The notes under the pieces were generated by a model. That model did no database searches. It was not told the DNA's origin and saw only the letters and a list, made by a program, of their open reading frames with translations. Position numbers and translations under genes: made by a program. A stretch of 64,000 nt of DNA, taken from contig NZ_AIDW01000037.1 of assembly GCF_000251145.1 (NCBI RefSeq), forward strand, positions 1 to 64,000. Direction: 5' to 3'. The DNA comes from Sphingomonas sp. PAMC 26621 (GTDB taxonomy: Bacteria > Pseudomonadota > Alphaproteobacteria > Sphingomonadales > Sphingomonadaceae). Positions 52,372-61,733 of this stretch are shown in pieces. Positions within the stretch are counted from its first letter, which is position 1. Each line of letters starts with the position of its first letter.

Positions 52372-54498
52372 ATGCTGAGTTTTGCAGCCGCCCGGCTGCG
52401 TACTGCCGCGCGACAGGCCGCACGCCATCGTGACTGGACTGGCGCAAGCACAGCATATCGCGCCTACCTCGATCGCTGCCCGCAGGACTCCAAGGCATGG
52501 GTGCAATATGGCCATGTCGCCAAGGAAGCGGGTGACCTGGAACTGGCGGTGTCCGCCTACGGCCGCGCGTTGGACGCCGCGCCAGATGCCCCCGAAACCT
52601 GGTTCCATCTTTCGCACGCCTGCAAGCGGATCGGGGACAGGGCTGCGGCAATCGATTGCTGCACGCGCGCAGCGTTGCTGGACCCGGGCTTTTCCCGAGC
52701 GGCCGAGGAACTAATTGCGCTGGGTGCGCGCGATCGCATTCCAGCGCAGTCGCTCCCCACCGGCAGCGACGCAGTACCCCGCCCGCACAATCCTCAAGTG
52801 CAGCCCGCCCCCACGCTGGACGGGCCCGTCTTTGCCCCATCGCGCTACGACTCATTCCGACGGCAGCTTGCACTTGCACCACCGCCGGAGTTTGCGCCCC
52901 TTGCGCTGCCACTGACCGTGCTGATTGATGCGACGTCAGCGCTTCCAGTCGAGATCCGCGCGACATTGTCGAGCCTGCTCGACCAGCACGACCGCCGCTG
53001 GTGCGCGATCGTGCAAGCACCGCCGGCAATCCTCCGTCATTCGGTGGCGAGCCTGGCGATGCTCGAACCCCGGATCCGCTTCGCGGCGACCGACGCTGCG
53101 GCCCCGTCGATCGACGCATCTCCCCACGTCCTGCTGATTGCGGCCGGAACGATGCTTGACCGGCAGGCGATCGGGTGGTTCGCATTCACGTTGGCGCGGA
53201 CGGGATGTGTTGCCGCGTATTGCGATCACGACCGATCGGTCACCGACTGGCGGCACGGCCGATCGTCCGCGGCCCCCGTCTTCTTTCCGATGTTCGATCC
53301 GCAGTGGACCCCCGATCCGCAGGAGGAACCGGCAGCAGTGCTCATTGATCGCGCACGCCTCCCCGATGCGGAAGGGCGAACCGGCGGGACCTGGAAGGTG
53401 TTGCGAAACGCTGCGGCTACGGGCGCGGTCGTTCACGTGCCGCTCCTGCTGGCCAGCCGGCAGAGTTTGCCGGAAGAGGCCGAACTGGCCCCGCCCGACC
53501 GTCAGGTGGCGGATCCCGTGCCACCCTCGTCCTTGTCCTCCCCAGACAAAACGACCACCCCCCTTCCGCCCGCCGCACGGATCCAGATCGTCATTCAGAC
53601 GCGCGACGAGCCTGCGATGCTGCGAGCCTGTGTCGACAGCATCCGGCAGAAGGCAACCCGCGCGGAACTGCTCGACATCACGATCGTCGACAACCGCAGC
53701 ATCGAGCCCGCCACTGAACGCCTGCTGGATGGCTATCGCCGCAAGAACATCGCAACAACCCTGGCGTTAGACGAGCCATTCAACTGGTCGCGCGCTAACA
53801 ACCTTGCCGCGGATATCGGCGACGCACCGCTACTGCTGTTCCTCAACAACGATACCGAGATGCTGAGCACGGGCTGGGACGATGCGTTGCGCGTAGCGCT
53901 GTCTCCGCGCGATGTCGGAATTGTCGGGGCGACACTGCTGTATCCCGACGGCACGATTCAGCATGCCGGGATCATCATGGGAATGGGCAGCGGCGGACCG
54001 GTCCACGAAGGTATCGGTCGCGCGGTTGACACCGGACCCAACGACCGATGGCGCAAGCCCCGCAGCGCGGCGGCAGTCACCGGTGCATTCTTGGCGATGC
54101 GGCGCGACGTGTTCGATACCGTGGCAGGTTTCGACGCGCTCAACTTCGCGATCGCCTTCAACGATATTGACCTGTGCATGCGCGTGCGTGCAGCGGGCTT
54201 CAGGGTGGTGATAGGCGCCGATATCCGCGTCACGCACCACGAATCGAAGACGCGCGGGATGAACGTCACCCGCTCGCAGATCGCGTGGGACCTCGACGAG
54301 CTGGGGCGGCTGTACGCACGTTGGGGAAACGCCCTGTTCGACGATCCGGCGTACAACTTGCACTGGACCCGGACCGGGCAACCGTTCGACGGCTATCGGA
54401 TGCCATCCTTGCCCGAAGTAATCCGCAGGATCGACCTCGGCGCCCGCGCCGACCCATGGGCGCCGCACGTCACGCGGGACGAAGCCGTCTGGTGGTAA
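52372..54498 (+). CDS. TPR plus GT2 glycosyltransferase with degenerate first domain
   Basis: 708 aa from ATG 52372. N-terminal TPRs (RAYLDRCPQDSKAWVQYGHV, LDAAPDAPETWFHLSHACKR), then a GT-A-like region (LPLTVLIDATSALPVEIRAT) that has lost the usual D-x-D, then a complete GT2 domain (IQIVIQTRDEPAMLRACVDS, LLFLNNDTEMLSTGWDDALR, FAIAFNDIDLCMRVRAAGFR). It is a divergent sister of the frameshifted gene at 49519, transcribed away from it. The likely job is adding a sugar to the capsule repeat or its linker. Confidence 0.88.
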   Translation: MLSFAAARLRTAARQAARHRDWTGASTAYRAYLDRCPQDSKAWVQYGHVAKEAGDLELAVSAYGRALDAAPDAPETWFHLSHACKRIGDRAAAIDCCTRAALLDPGFSRAAEELIALGARDRIPAQSLPTGSDAVPRPHNPQVQPAPTLDGPVFAPSRYDSFRRQLALAPPPEFAPLALPLTVLIDATSALPVEIRATLSSLLDQHDRRWCAIVQAPPAILRHSVASLAMLEPRIRFAATDAAAPSIDASPHVLLIAAGTMLDRQAIGWFAFTLARTGCVAAYCDHDRSVTDWRHGRSSAAPVFFPMFDPQWTPDPQEEPAAVLIDRARLPDAEGRTGGTWKVLRNAAATGAVVHVPLLLASRQSLPEEAELAPPDRQVADPVPPSSLSSPDKTTTPLPPAARIQIVIQTRDEPAMLRACVDSIRQKATRAELLDITIVDNRSIEPATERLLDGYRRKNIATTLALDEPFNWSRANNLAADIGDAPLLLFLNNDTEMLSTGWDDALRVALSPRDVGIVGATLLYPDGTIQHAGIIMGMGSGGPVHEGIGRAVDTGPNDRWRKPRSAAAVTGAFLAMRRDVFDTVAGFDALNFAIAFNDIDLCMRVRAAGFRVVIGADIRVTHHESKTRGMNVTRSQIAWDLDELGRLYARWGNALFDDPAYNLHWTRTGQPFDGYRMPSLPEVIRRIDLGARADPWAPHVTRDEAVWW

Positions 54499-54558
54499 CG
54501 GCGTCCGCGTCCACCTGCTGACCGCGTCCCTACCAGAGCGCGGCCAGCGGATGACCGA

Positions 54559-55710
54559 TTAGTTCGCGATCTGCCGCGCGGTAATGAACGGCGCGAACAA
54601 CTGGTTGATGATCCCGAACAGCTTGGCTGGCTGATTGGCGCGGGCATTCGCGATGTACAGAACGTCCTTGTCGTGCATCGCAAAGCGCTGCGCGAGGAAA
54701 TAGCTTTCGGGCCGGAGCAGGTTGAGCCGGTAAATTACCGGCTCCTCGGTCTCCGTGCCAACGTGCACGCCGTAGCGGAACAGGAAGATCGCCGACGGAT
54801 CCGCCACCGCATCGTTCGGCCCGCCTGCGCGCGCGAGCGCCTCGGCGAGCGAAACCTCGCCGGTTTCGAACGCGACCTGCGAAATTCGGGTCACCGCGCC
54901 AAATACGGTGTAGGTACGCGGGCGGCGAATCAGTTCGATCCGGTCGCCAGGAATAAGGATCAGATCGTCCTGCGTGCTGGCGCGGATCGTGCCCAACCGC
55001 TGGTCGACGGTACGCCCGCCACGGACAAACCGAACTATCGTATCGTCCGAGGTACTCGCGCTGCCCCCGGCACTCGCGATCGCGTCGAGGAGATGTTCGC
55101 GCCCCAGCGTTAGCGCAAGCCGACCGGGCTTGTTCACCGCACCCGACACATAAATGGTATTAGCGACATTCTGTTTGATCGCGACCAGGACGCGCGGGTC
55201 CTGCGACTTGCCGCGCAACCCCGCCGCGATGCGCTTCTGCGCCGCGTCCGCGGTCAGGCCTCCGACCGTGATCGCCCCGAGATAGGGCAAATTGACGCGC
55301 CCCTCTGCATCCACGACCGTATCGGGGAAAGACTCGCCATGCGCCGAGGGGTCAAACCCGCCTGGGGCCGACCGCACGCCCCCGCCGAACAGCGAAACGC
55401 CGACTTCATAGACCGAGATGGTCAATACGTCGCCCGGACCGATCAGATCGACTCGCTGGTCTATTGCCAACGGCGCGAGCGCGGGAAGCGTCGTGAATCG
55501 CTCGCGTTCGGCGCTGTTCATCGAATCGACCGCATGGAGATCGAGATCGATGATGCGGAACCGGACGCTGCCATCGGATGCCTTCGAATGCTTTACGATC
55601 GCGCGCGCGGTTGGCCCGTTCGAGGGCAGCGTCGAGCAACCGGCAATCAGAAGCATCGCCATCGATCCGACCAGACCCGGCAAGCGTCGACCCACAAAAC
55701 TTAACGACAT
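54559..55710 (-). CDS. Polysaccharide export lipoprotein, Wza/KpsD type
   Basis: 383 aa from ATG 55710. Lipobox LLIAGCST (acylated Cys25) anchors it in the outer membrane. The Poly_export domain starts at LIGPGDVLTISVYEVG and reads DTVVDAEGRVNLPYLGAITV; two SLBB domains follow (NTIYVSGAVNKPGRLALTLG and YTVFGAVTRISQVAFETGEV). Forms the outer-membrane channel for capsule. Convergent with the TPR-GT2 gene. Confidence 0.93.
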   Translation of the reverse strand: MSLSFVGRRLPGLVGSMAMLLIAGCSTLPSNGPTARAIVKHSKASDGSVRFRIIDLDLHAVDSMNSAERERFTTLPALAPLAIDQRVDLIGPGDVLTISVYEVGVSLFGGGVRSAPGGFDPSAHGESFPDTVVDAEGRVNLPYLGAITVGGLTADAAQKRIAAGLRGKSQDPRVLVAIKQNVANTIYVSGAVNKPGRLALTLGREHLLDAIASAGGSASTSDDTIVRFVRGGRTVDQRLGTIRASTQDDLILIPGDRIELIRRPRTYTVFGAVTRISQVAFETGEVSLAEALARAGGPNDAVADPSAIFLFRYGVHVGTETEEPVIYRLNLLRPESYFLAQRFAMHDKDVLYIANARANQPAKLFGIINQLFAPFITARQIAN

Positions 55711-55871
55711 CGAGCAACAGTCCTGAATATTTCGAGCCCGGTTGGTGCAGGCGACGTGCGGAAACCGCTGTCCATTAGGAGGCAACGCGGACGATTGCCA
55801 TGGCTTATGTTGCCGGTCGCGCGGCCCGGCCAGCGCAACCACTCCGCGCTTCGTGCTGCGTACACGCCACA

Positions 55872-56534
55872 TCACATTCCACGAGTCTGCAGACGGTGGT
55901 GGACTTCGCACGCTTCGGCAATCGTATCATAATGCACCAGCGCGCCGCCGTAAAGCACCGCACCCCGTCGACAATATGCCTGTAACGTATTTGGATCATG
56001 CGAAATCATAACCAAAGTCGCATTGTCTCGGCGCGAGATCAGCGCATCTTCGGAGCGACGTCGAAAACGTTCGTCGCCCGCTGCCGTAACTTCATCGACA
56101 AGGTAACAGTCGAAGTCGATCGCCAAGCTGATCCCGAACGCCAAACGCGCGTTCATGCCCGCCGAATAGGTGTTGACCGGCTGATGAAGATATGGCCCGA
56201 GCTGGGCAAAGTCTTCCACGAAATCAAGTAATTCCTGCTCAGGGCGATTGTAGATTCGCGAAATGAAGCGCGCATTGTCAGCGCCTGTCAGGCTAGACTG
56301 AAAGGCATTGCCATAGCCGATCGGCCACGAGGTCGTCATCGATCGTGTGACCTTGCCCGTTGTCGGTTGCTCGACTCCGGCGATCAATCGCATCAATGTC
56401 GACTTGCCAGCACCGTTCGCACCGCAAATGCCTATCGAGTCGCCTTTTTCTATCGTGAAGTTGAGATCGGCAAAAACCAGCTTCTCGAACTTGCGAAGAT
56501 GGTAGGTCTTCGACACATGGTCGAACCGTATCAT
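55872..56534 (-). CDS. kpsT: Capsule export ABC transporter ATPase (KpsT/CtrD type)
   Basis: 220 aa. Walker A GANGAGKSTLMRLIAG, signature NTYSAGMNARLAFGIS (S-x-G-M, the divergent form usual for polysaccharide exporters), Walker B FDCYLVDEVTAAGD, H-loop MISHD. MIRFDHVSKTYHLRK opens it. Energises capsule export with the KpsM permease at 61734, which is unusually distant. ATG 56534 is taken as start; codons upstream run under a divergent gene. Confidence 0.93.
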   Translation of the reverse strand: MIRFDHVSKTYHLRKFEKLVFADLNFTIEKGDSIGICGANGAGKSTLMRLIAGVEQPTTGKVTRSMTTSWPIGYGNAFQSSLTGADNARFISRIYNRPEQELLDFVEDFAQLGPYLHQPVNTYSAGMNARLAFGISLAIDFDCYLVDEVTAAGDERFRRRSEDALISRRDNATLVMISHDPNTLQAYCRRGAVLYGGALVHYDTIAEACEVHHRLQTRGM

Positions 56535-56649
56535 GGTAAGTCCCGTCGTTGGTTCGGTCGCGCCCGCCGGCAGTCGCCTTCGTCGCTTTGTCCCCGTACA
56601 GGCTTCGAGGCAGGTTTGGAAGGCGTAGCAGAATGAGCAGCTGGAGACG

Positions 56650-57840
56650 ATGACAGCATCCTGGCGCGACGAGCTTGCAATCCCGATCTGCGTCGATGCG
56701 CGGATGCTGGAAAAAGGTGGCACCGGCGTTTCGAGCTATGCGCGTTCGCTTGCCGCGGCAATCGCATTGATCAGCGATCAACCCTATCGGCTGCTCGCGG
56801 ACCATACCGACGACGGGCCGATCCGGAAGAATATCGATCTGCTCCGCCGCGCGCCGCGCAACTTGCGAACGGTCGGTGATGCGGCGGGCTTGGCGCTTTC
56901 AGGGAGAGACATCTTTCGCCGGGCGCATATCCATTTCGGGGTGCACCGTACGCTTTATCCGCTTCGTTGCGATCTTGAACCTGGGATCATGCACTGGACC
57001 TATCCCGTGCCGATGCGGATCGAGGGGTGGATCAACATATACACCGTCCATGATGCGATCCCGCTCGTGCGCCCCGACCTGACGTCGATCGATCCACGAC
57101 GGCATCGCGCGGTGCTGGACGCGATCGTTGCTAGCGGCGACGGCATCACGACCGTGTCACAGGACGCGCGTGCCGCGATCATCGCATCGTTGAAATGCAC
57201 GCCGGATTTCGTCACCGACACCGGCCAGCCCGTCGATATCGCTGACCTGGCACCGGGTCCGATCCCGGAGGGACTCGTTCCGCAGGGATATTTCCTGATG
57301 GTCGGTTCGGTCGAACCGCGGAAGAACGTCGCGGCAGTGCTCGCCGCCTATCGCCGCGCGGGAGTTGATCTGCCGCTGGTCGTGGCAGGTCCGAACGGCT
57401 GGCGCGCTGAACCGATCCTTGCCGACATCGCCCGAACCCCGGGGACCCGCCGCATCCCCTATCTCGAACGCGCCACGCTGCTGGGGTTGATCGCGAACGC
57501 GCGCGCGCTGGTGTTCCCGTCGCTTGCCGAGGGGTTCGGACTGCCGCTGGTCGAGGCAATGGCCCTGGGGACGCCTGTGCTGACCAGCGATCGCGGCGCG
57601 CTGGCGGAAGTCGCCGGCGGCGCGGCGCTGGCGGTCGATCCGAACGATGTCGCGGGGATTGCCGGGGCGCTCGCCGATCTTGCCGGGGACACAGCGCTCC
57701 GCAAAGCGCTGGTCGATCGCGGGCATGAGCGCGTGGCCGCTTTCTCGCAGGATCGCTTCGTCGTCCGGCTGCTCCAGCTTTACCGGGATACGTTGCAGGC
57801 GCGCGGTTTGCACGGTAACGCTCCTGCTTTCCACAGATAA
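56650..57840 (+). CDS. GT4-family glycosyltransferase
   Basis: 396 aa GT-B enzyme. CVDARMLEKGGTGVSSYARS is the N-domain acceptor side; YFLMVGSVEPRKNVAAVLAA starts the C-domain, and LVFPSLAEGFGLPLVEAMAL holds the E-x7-E nucleotide-sugar site. The retaining mechanism and mannosyl- or glucosyl-type specificity are family-level guesses. First of three plus-strand genes spaced by 12 and -4 bases. Confidence 0.92.
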   Translation: MTASWRDELAIPICVDARMLEKGGTGVSSYARSLAAAIALISDQPYRLLADHTDDGPIRKNIDLLRRAPRNLRTVGDAAGLALSGRDIFRRAHIHFGVHRTLYPLRCDLEPGIMHWTYPVPMRIEGWINIYTVHDAIPLVRPDLTSIDPRRHRAVLDAIVASGDGITTVSQDARAAIIASLKCTPDFVTDTGQPVDIADLAPGPIPEGLVPQGYFLMVGSVEPRKNVAAVLAAYRRAGVDLPLVVAGPNGWRAEPILADIARTPGTRRIPYLERATLLGLIANARALVFPSLAEGFGLPLVEAMALGTPVLTSDRGALAEVAGGAALAVDPNDVAGIAGALADLAGDTALRKALVDRGHERVAAFSQDRFVVRLLQLYRDTLQARGLHGNAPAFHR

Positions 57841-57852
57841 GGGCAACCACGT

Positions 57853-59163
57853 TTGCGCATCGGCATCGACGGCTACAATTTGGCGATGGCCAACGGTACC
57901 GGAATCGCCACGTATAGCTTGATGCTGGCCAAGACGTTGCAGTCGATGCAACATCATGTGGACGGCGTCTTCGGCTTGGACGTCACTGGTCCCGCAGACG
58001 AGCGTGAGACATTGTTCTATGATCGTCTTGCCCGTCCCGGTGACCGGGGCATGCGGCGCAAGCGACTTGGCCGCATTCTCTCGACACTTGGCACCGCACG
58101 CGGACTCGAGGCGCTCCCGGTCCCCGCCGGAACGGTCGACACGCGCGCGTTACGCGGTCGGATGGCGGCGTTCGACACGCTGTCGAGCGGAGCCCATGTG
58201 TTCGAACGATCGCATGCCTATTTCCGCGCGACGGGGCGTTTCGCGCGGCTGCGGATGGAGAATCCGCCAGAGATCATGCACTGGACCTATCCCGTGCCGG
58301 TGGTGCTGGAGGACACGCGCAACATCTATACGTTGCACGACATGGTGCCGCTGCGGCTGCCGTTCGCGACGCTTGACGACAAGCGCTTCTATCGATCGCT
58401 CGTCGCCGGCTGTGCTGCCAGGGCGGATGCGATCTGCACGGTTTCTGAGACCAGCCGTCGCGACATTGTCGATCTGCTCGGCGTGGCACCCGACCGGGTC
58501 GTCAACACCTATCAGGTCTCGCCAATGGACCCCGACCTGCTGGACGAGCATCCCGATGCCTCCGCGCACACGATCCAGACGACCTTCGGCCTGCCGCGCG
58601 ATGGCTATTTCCTGTTTTTCGGCGCGATCGAGCCGAAGAAAAATCTGGGACGGCTGATCGAAGCGTATCTTTCGCTCGACACCAAGACCCCGCTCGTCAT
58701 CGTCGCCGCGCGCTCGTGGCAAAGCGAGGCCGAGCTGGTGCTGCTCCCCCGCACAGACGACGTCGCCAGTCCGCGGCACGCGCATCTCGAGCAGCGAATC
58801 ATCCAGATCGATTATCTCCCGCGCCACCTGCTGATGCGGCTGCTGCGCGGCGCACGCGCGCTTGCCTTCCCGTCGCTGTACGAGGGGTTCGGCCTGCCGG
58901 TCCACGAGGCGATGCTGCTCGGCGTCCCCGTACTGTCGTCGCTGACCGGGTCTGTGCCCGAGATCGCCGGAGACGCCGCATTGCTGGTCGATCCGTATGA
59001 CGTCGCCGCGATCGCCGCCGGGCTGCGCCGGCTCGACGCGGACGCCGATCTGCGCGCGGACCTGGCGGTGCGCGGCGTGGCGCAAGCGGAACGCTTTTCG
59101 AGCGAGCGCTACAAACAAGCACTTGATGCCCTATATCAACGGGTTCTGGAGACACCGAGATGA
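57853..59163 (+). CDS. GT4-family glycosyltransferase
   Basis: 436 aa, TTG start at 57853, since MRIGIDGYNLAMANGTGIAT opens at the right place for the fold and no ATG precedes it. C-domain: YFLFFGAIEPKKNLGRLIEA, ALAFPSLYEGFGLPVHEAML (E-x7-E). Related to the preceding gene (shared MHWTYPVP and YT(V/L)HD segments), so the pair probably arose by duplication and adds successive sugars. Overlaps the next gene by four bases. Confidence 0.92.
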   Translation: MRIGIDGYNLAMANGTGIATYSLMLAKTLQSMQHHVDGVFGLDVTGPADERETLFYDRLARPGDRGMRRKRLGRILSTLGTARGLEALPVPAGTVDTRALRGRMAAFDTLSSGAHVFERSHAYFRATGRFARLRMENPPEIMHWTYPVPVVLEDTRNIYTLHDMVPLRLPFATLDDKRFYRSLVAGCAARADAICTVSETSRRDIVDLLGVAPDRVVNTYQVSPMDPDLLDEHPDASAHTIQTTFGLPRDGYFLFFGAIEPKKNLGRLIEAYLSLDTKTPLVIVAARSWQSEAELVLLPRTDDVASPRHAHLEQRIIQIDYLPRHLLMRLLRGARALAFPSLYEGFGLPVHEAMLLGVPVLSSLTGSVPEIAGDAALLVDPYDVAAIAAGLRRLDADADLRADLAVRGVAQAERFSSERYKQALDALYQRVLETPR

Positions 59164-60482
59164 GCGATCAGATGCTGCTCGAACCCGCCGAAAGCCATGA
59201 TCCAAACCCGGATGGCCTGTCCTTCCTTCCAATTGACCCGTTCCAGGCGCGTCCGCATGTCGCAAGCCGGATCGCGCCACTTGGCGGTCCTGATGCAGGC
59301 GAGGATCCGACCTATGCCTTCCAGTCGGTTCAGGTCTTCCCGCCCCCGGGTGCGGTGCGGTTCACGCTGACCTTCCACGACCTCCTTGCTACCACGGGAA
59401 CGCTGTCGATCCGCGTCCATGCCCTGTCGACGTTCCCGGGCACGGCACCGATGCTGCTCAAGACCGTCACGCTCGATCTGGCCGGGATCGCGGTCGGCGA
59501 CGGCATGGTCGAGGTGGCGTTCGAGAGCCGGCGGAACATGATGTACACGCTTAGCGGGACGATCGAGGACGAGACGGACGCGGTGGCGCACGCGTTGTCG
59601 CTGACGCTGACCCCCCGCGAGCGGGATGCACCGCTGCCAAACGCGGATCCGGTCAATCCGTCCGCTGCGCCTCGCGTCGCGCGAATAGCGCATCATCGCG
59701 AACGGCCCGAGCTCGTCACGATGCAGAAGCCCGTGCTGGCGCGTCCGGTATCGCAGGCGATGACTGCGCCACAGATCCGCGACCCGCTGGTCGCCGCCTG
59801 GAATGGCGTGCTTGGGCAACCCGACGGCAGCGGTGCCGAAGCGTGGGAAAACGCCTTCATCCTGCAGGCGCTGGCTTATTATGACGTCCCGACCAAGGAT
59901 GCCGCTGCGCTCGGGATGTTCCCGGCCTACCATCCGCTCCCCAGCTATCTCGCCGGACGCGGTTGCACCGTGTTGACCGCGGCAACGCAACGCGACGATT
60001 GGCCCGAGGGGGACCCTGGACGTGCGCTGGAACAGCTGCATGATCGCTCGCTCTGTAACCCGCGCCAGTTCTTCGATTCGGTCCATCTGACGCTGTTCGA
60101 GCATCTAGCGGTGCCGCCCGGGCTTGGCGGGTTCGATTTTCTGTGGTCCACGGGTACGTCCCGCGACGCGACAACGCGGGCGCGCTTTCCGCAAATGCTG
60201 CGCGACAGTATCGCCTGTCTGAAGCTTGGCGGTGTGGCGATCCACATGCTGCGCTATTCGGGTGAGATCGGCACCTTGAGCTACCTGGATACGGTGGATC
60301 CCGATGCGGCACCGAACGATCCGCCCTGGACCAGTTTCGCGCGCGCCGAAATCGAACGGATGGCCTTGTCGCTGATCGCCGATGGCCACGAAGTCGCGCA
60401 GCTCAAGTTCGACGTCGATCCGCGGCAAGGCATTGGCGCACGGAACATTCCGTTTGCGTTGATCGCCCGTCGTATGCGCTGA
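59160..60482 (+). CDS. Beta-sandwich plus methyltransferase-like protein, 440 aa
   Basis: I do not recognise a named family. Residues about 45-160 look like a beta sandwich (VRFTLTFHDLLATTGTLSIR, MVEVAFESRRNMMYTLSGTI). Residues about 225-440 resemble a class I methyltransferase without a clear glycine motif: CTVLTAATQRDDW, FDFLWSTGTSRDATTR, DSIACLKLGGVAIHMLRYSG, closing IPFALIARRMR. The layout suggests a sugar-binding part and a transferase part acting on capsule glycans, maybe a methyl cap. Co-transcribed with the two GT4 genes. Confidence 0.6.
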   Translation: MSDQMLLEPAESHDPNPDGLSFLPIDPFQARPHVASRIAPLGGPDAGEDPTYAFQSVQVFPPPGAVRFTLTFHDLLATTGTLSIRVHALSTFPGTAPMLLKTVTLDLAGIAVGDGMVEVAFESRRNMMYTLSGTIEDETDAVAHALSLTLTPRERDAPLPNADPVNPSAAPRVARIAHHRERPELVTMQKPVLARPVSQAMTAPQIRDPLVAAWNGVLGQPDGSGAEAWENAFILQALAYYDVPTKDAAALGMFPAYHPLPSYLAGRGCTVLTAATQRDDWPEGDPGRALEQLHDRSLCNPRQFFDSVHLTLFEHLAVPPGLGGFDFLWSTGTSRDATTRARFPQMLRDSIACLKLGGVAIHMLRYSGEIGTLSYLDTVDPDAAPNDPPWTSFARAEIERMALSLIADGHEVAQLKFDVDPRQGIGARNIPFALIARRMR

Positions 60483-60488
60483 GCGATA

Positions 60489-60524
60489 CGCCCGCCCGCT
60501 GCCCCACCGGGGCGCGGGCGGGCG
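60489..60524. terminator. Strong bidirectional hairpin in the capsule locus
   Basis: CGCCCGCCCGC (60489-60499) pairs with GCGGGCGGGCG (60514-60524); inside, GCCCC pairs with GGGGC around a 3-base loop, with one bulged T. It sits exactly between convergent genes and should stop both transcripts. Confidence 0.75.
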
Positions 60525-60529
60525 GTCGA

Positions 60530-61699
60530 TCAGGCCGCGTGTTCCTTCACGCCCGCCGCGATCAGCCAGCCGATGCTGTACACCAGCAGCAGCCCGAAGA
60601 AGACCGTGAGCAGGATGCGCTCGCGCTGCGGGAAGAGCGATTTAACCGGCAGGTTGGCATCGACGATCCGTACCAGATACAGCTGCTGGCGCTGTGCACG
60701 GTCGCGCGCCTGGGCGAACGCCGCCGCCGCCGCCTCATATCGCTTGCCCGCGAATTCCTGACGAAGTCGCAGATCCTCATAGCCACCAAGATTGTTCGCG
60801 ATGGTGGGCCCACCACCCGCCAGCCGCCCCGATTGCATAGCGAGCTGCGCGCGCAACGACCGAACCTGCCGGGACAGCGCCATATATTGCGGGCTCGACC
60901 GACTGATAAAGGCACCCGCCGTCTCCAACTGCGCCTGCGACGCCGCCAGATTGGCACGCAGCGTCGAGACCAACCCGATCTGCGCCTTGCCCGATCCTTC
61001 GGGGTCAATGTCCGACTTTTCCTGACGGAACGAGGTCAAGTTGCGTTGCACCTCGGCGGCAGCGACCTCAGCGTCGTCAAGCTGACGCTTCGACGCCGAG
61101 ATTGCATCGCGATAGCTGCGCGCGTTAAGCTGATTGACGCGCTGTTCGCCCATCACGAGCAGCTTGTTAATGATTGCGTAGCTGTCGTCCGGTCGAAACG
61201 CCCGCACCGACAACGTGGTGATTCCGGTGTCGTGGTCGGTCCGCGCTGAGACCTTGTCGTCGTAATATCTCAGCAGGCCCTCGGGCGTGGGGTTCTCGCG
61301 GCTGAGGCGGCTCAGCAGGTCCGCCTCGGGGCGGCGAAACCGGCCGACAAGGTCGATTTCACGCCGCAGCTTGTCCACCGCTTCGTGCGACAGGAGATAG
61401 TCCGACACGCTCGCCGCATCCCCGCCCGACCCGCCGCCAGTGGTTAACCCAAGCAACGCGCCGAAGCCCGACGAGGTGGGGGTGGGCGTATCGGCCGAGC
61501 GCACCACGAAATGCGCCTCCGACTGATATTGGTCAGCTGCGAAAAGGTAGTAATAGCCAGCGAGCAATAGCGTCGGCAGGATCACGATCAGGAAGAGCAT
61601 GCGCCGTTCCCGGAAGAGATTCACGGTTCGCGCCCACACCGTTGGACGCTCTTCTGGCGGCGTTTCCAGCGATGGTGCAAAAATACCATGCATGTTCAT
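60530..61699 (-). CDS. kpsE: Capsule export inner-membrane protein, KpsE/CtrB (Wzz-like) type
   Basis: 389 aa. Two membrane anchors, near residues 34-54 (MLFLIVILPTLLLAGYYYLF) and 362-382 (ILLTVFFGLLLVYSIGWLIA), with a large periplasmic part. YQSEAHFVVRSADTPTPTSS follows the first anchor; long coiled-coil helices (SYRDAISASKRQLDDAEVAA) fill the middle, and Pro-containing NLPVKSLFPQRER precedes the last anchor. Bridges the ABC transporter and the Wza/KpsD channel. Followed on the minus strand by the terminator at 60489. Confidence 0.9.
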   Translation of the reverse strand: MNMHGIFAPSLETPPEERPTVWARTVNLFRERRMLFLIVILPTLLLAGYYYLFAADQYQSEAHFVVRSADTPTPTSSGFGALLGLTTGGGSGGDAASVSDYLLSHEAVDKLRREIDLVGRFRRPEADLLSRLSRENPTPEGLLRYYDDKVSARTDHDTGITTLSVRAFRPDDSYAIINKLLVMGEQRVNQLNARSYRDAISASKRQLDDAEVAAAEVQRNLTSFRQEKSDIDPEGSGKAQIGLVSTLRANLAASQAQLETAGAFISRSSPQYMALSRQVRSLRAQLAMQSGRLAGGGPTIANNLGGYEDLRLRQEFAGKRYEAAAAAFAQARDRAQRQQLYLVRIVDANLPVKSLFPQRERILLTVFFGLLLVYSIGWLIAAGVKEHAA

Positions 61700-61733
61700 G
61701 CAATTAACTCTCGAATAAAATGCGGCAGCGAGC

